Origin: Roseburia rectibacter
GTDB taxonomy: Bacteria; Bacillota; Clostridia; Lachnospirales; Lachnospiraceae
DNA length: 64,000 nucleotides
Direction: 5' to 3'
Assembly: GCF_014287515.2 (NCBI RefSeq)
Contig: NZ_CP092473.1
Span: 3,065,001 to 3,129,000 of the forward strand
Shown in pieces: positions 63,934-64,000 of the stretch; position 1 is the stretch's first letter, and the number at the start of each line of letters is the position of its first letter. The translations under genes were made by a program, and so were the position numbers. Below the pieces are notes generated by a model. The model had not been told where the DNA came from and did not search any database. It worked only from the letters and a program-made list of their open reading frames with translations.

Positions 63934-64000
63934 TTATGCTGAATAATTTCCTTCTACCGCTACAGAAGCGATTTTGTCTTTCTTCTGTCTGAGTACTAAT
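63934..64000 (-). CDS. 3' end of the upstream operon gene (edge-truncated)
   Basis: The last 21 codons of a gene entering from the right edge, reading LVLRQKKDKIASVAVEGNYS and a final Ala before the stop at 63934. It is in the same direction as the J-domain gene, about 110 nt upstream. Too short to identify; a structural protein would fit the context. Confidence 0.5.
   Translation of the reverse strand, partial: LVLRQKKDKIASVAVEGNYSA

Noticed and set aside
1..64000. CRISPR arrays, tRNA or rRNA genes
   Set aside because: No regularly spaced short repeats and no tRNA- or rRNA-like sequence were noticed while reading.

Overview
The window looks like a gut Clostridia genome, most likely Lachnospiraceae. 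It is AT-rich, has strong AGGAGG-type ribosome binding sites and lipobox lipoproteins, and carries a chain of serine recombinases and agr-type regulators common in integrative elements of that family. No organism can be named from sequence alone. Family names below are recognised by eye and no database search was run.

1-8.2 kb looks like ordinary chromosome. It holds a VanZ-like protein (edge-truncated), pyrE, an ECF sigma/anti-sigma pair, a serpin lipoprotein, a small lipoprotein, an XRE regulator, a pRiA4b ORF-3/SEC-C protein and a NodB polysaccharide deacetylase that has lost its start. The loss of that start at about 8.24 kb is the probable left junction of a mobile element.

8.3-25.8 kb is a decaying integrative element. 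It has gene fragments, three overlapping large serine recombinases, a broken DinG-type helicase, a tyrosine recombinase, a sigma-like gene with a nonsense codon, and an agr-type kinase with a frameshifted response regulator. At its centre is a probable invertible cassette (17.04-21.24 kb). Two 46-nt inverted repeats enclose two convergent units: a STAND-type ATPase on one side, and an ATP-grasp ligase plus a cysteine-cluster protein on the other. A single good promoter lies just outside the right repeat, between it and the tyrosine recombinase. A terminator lies just outside the left repeat.

25.9-36 kb is a scrapyard of polymorphic-toxin parts. It contains Rhs C-terminal tips with different toxin domains, immunity genes, a NADAR-like antitoxin and transposase remnants. 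Two Rhs fragments share about 775 nearly identical bases and then diverge into different toxins.

36-64 kb, all on the minus strand, is the most interesting part: what looks like a type VI-like or contractile-injection locus in a Gram-positive. In transcription order it has a J-domain protein, two FHA proteins, two PP2C phosphatases (one with a transmembrane helix and TPR-like tail), two unknown proteins, an Hsp70/actin-fold ATPase, two more unknowns, two VgrG-like spike proteins and an Eag/DcrB-like putative chaperone. Effector/immunity modules follow. The effectors are DUF4280 (PAAR-like) proteins with GH19, GH24 or unknown C-terminal domains, plus a VgrG spike fragment fused to a lysin-like domain. 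Immunity candidates are membrane-anchored extracytoplasmic proteins, including an RsiV-like (DUF3298-type) lysozyme-binding candidate. FHA plus PP2C recalls the threonine-phosphorylation control of type VI secretion. Sheath, tube and kinase genes are not in the window; the operon begins beyond the right edge. The effector/immunity part has been reshuffled by recombination between repeats, leaving chimeras, scars and slipped repeats.
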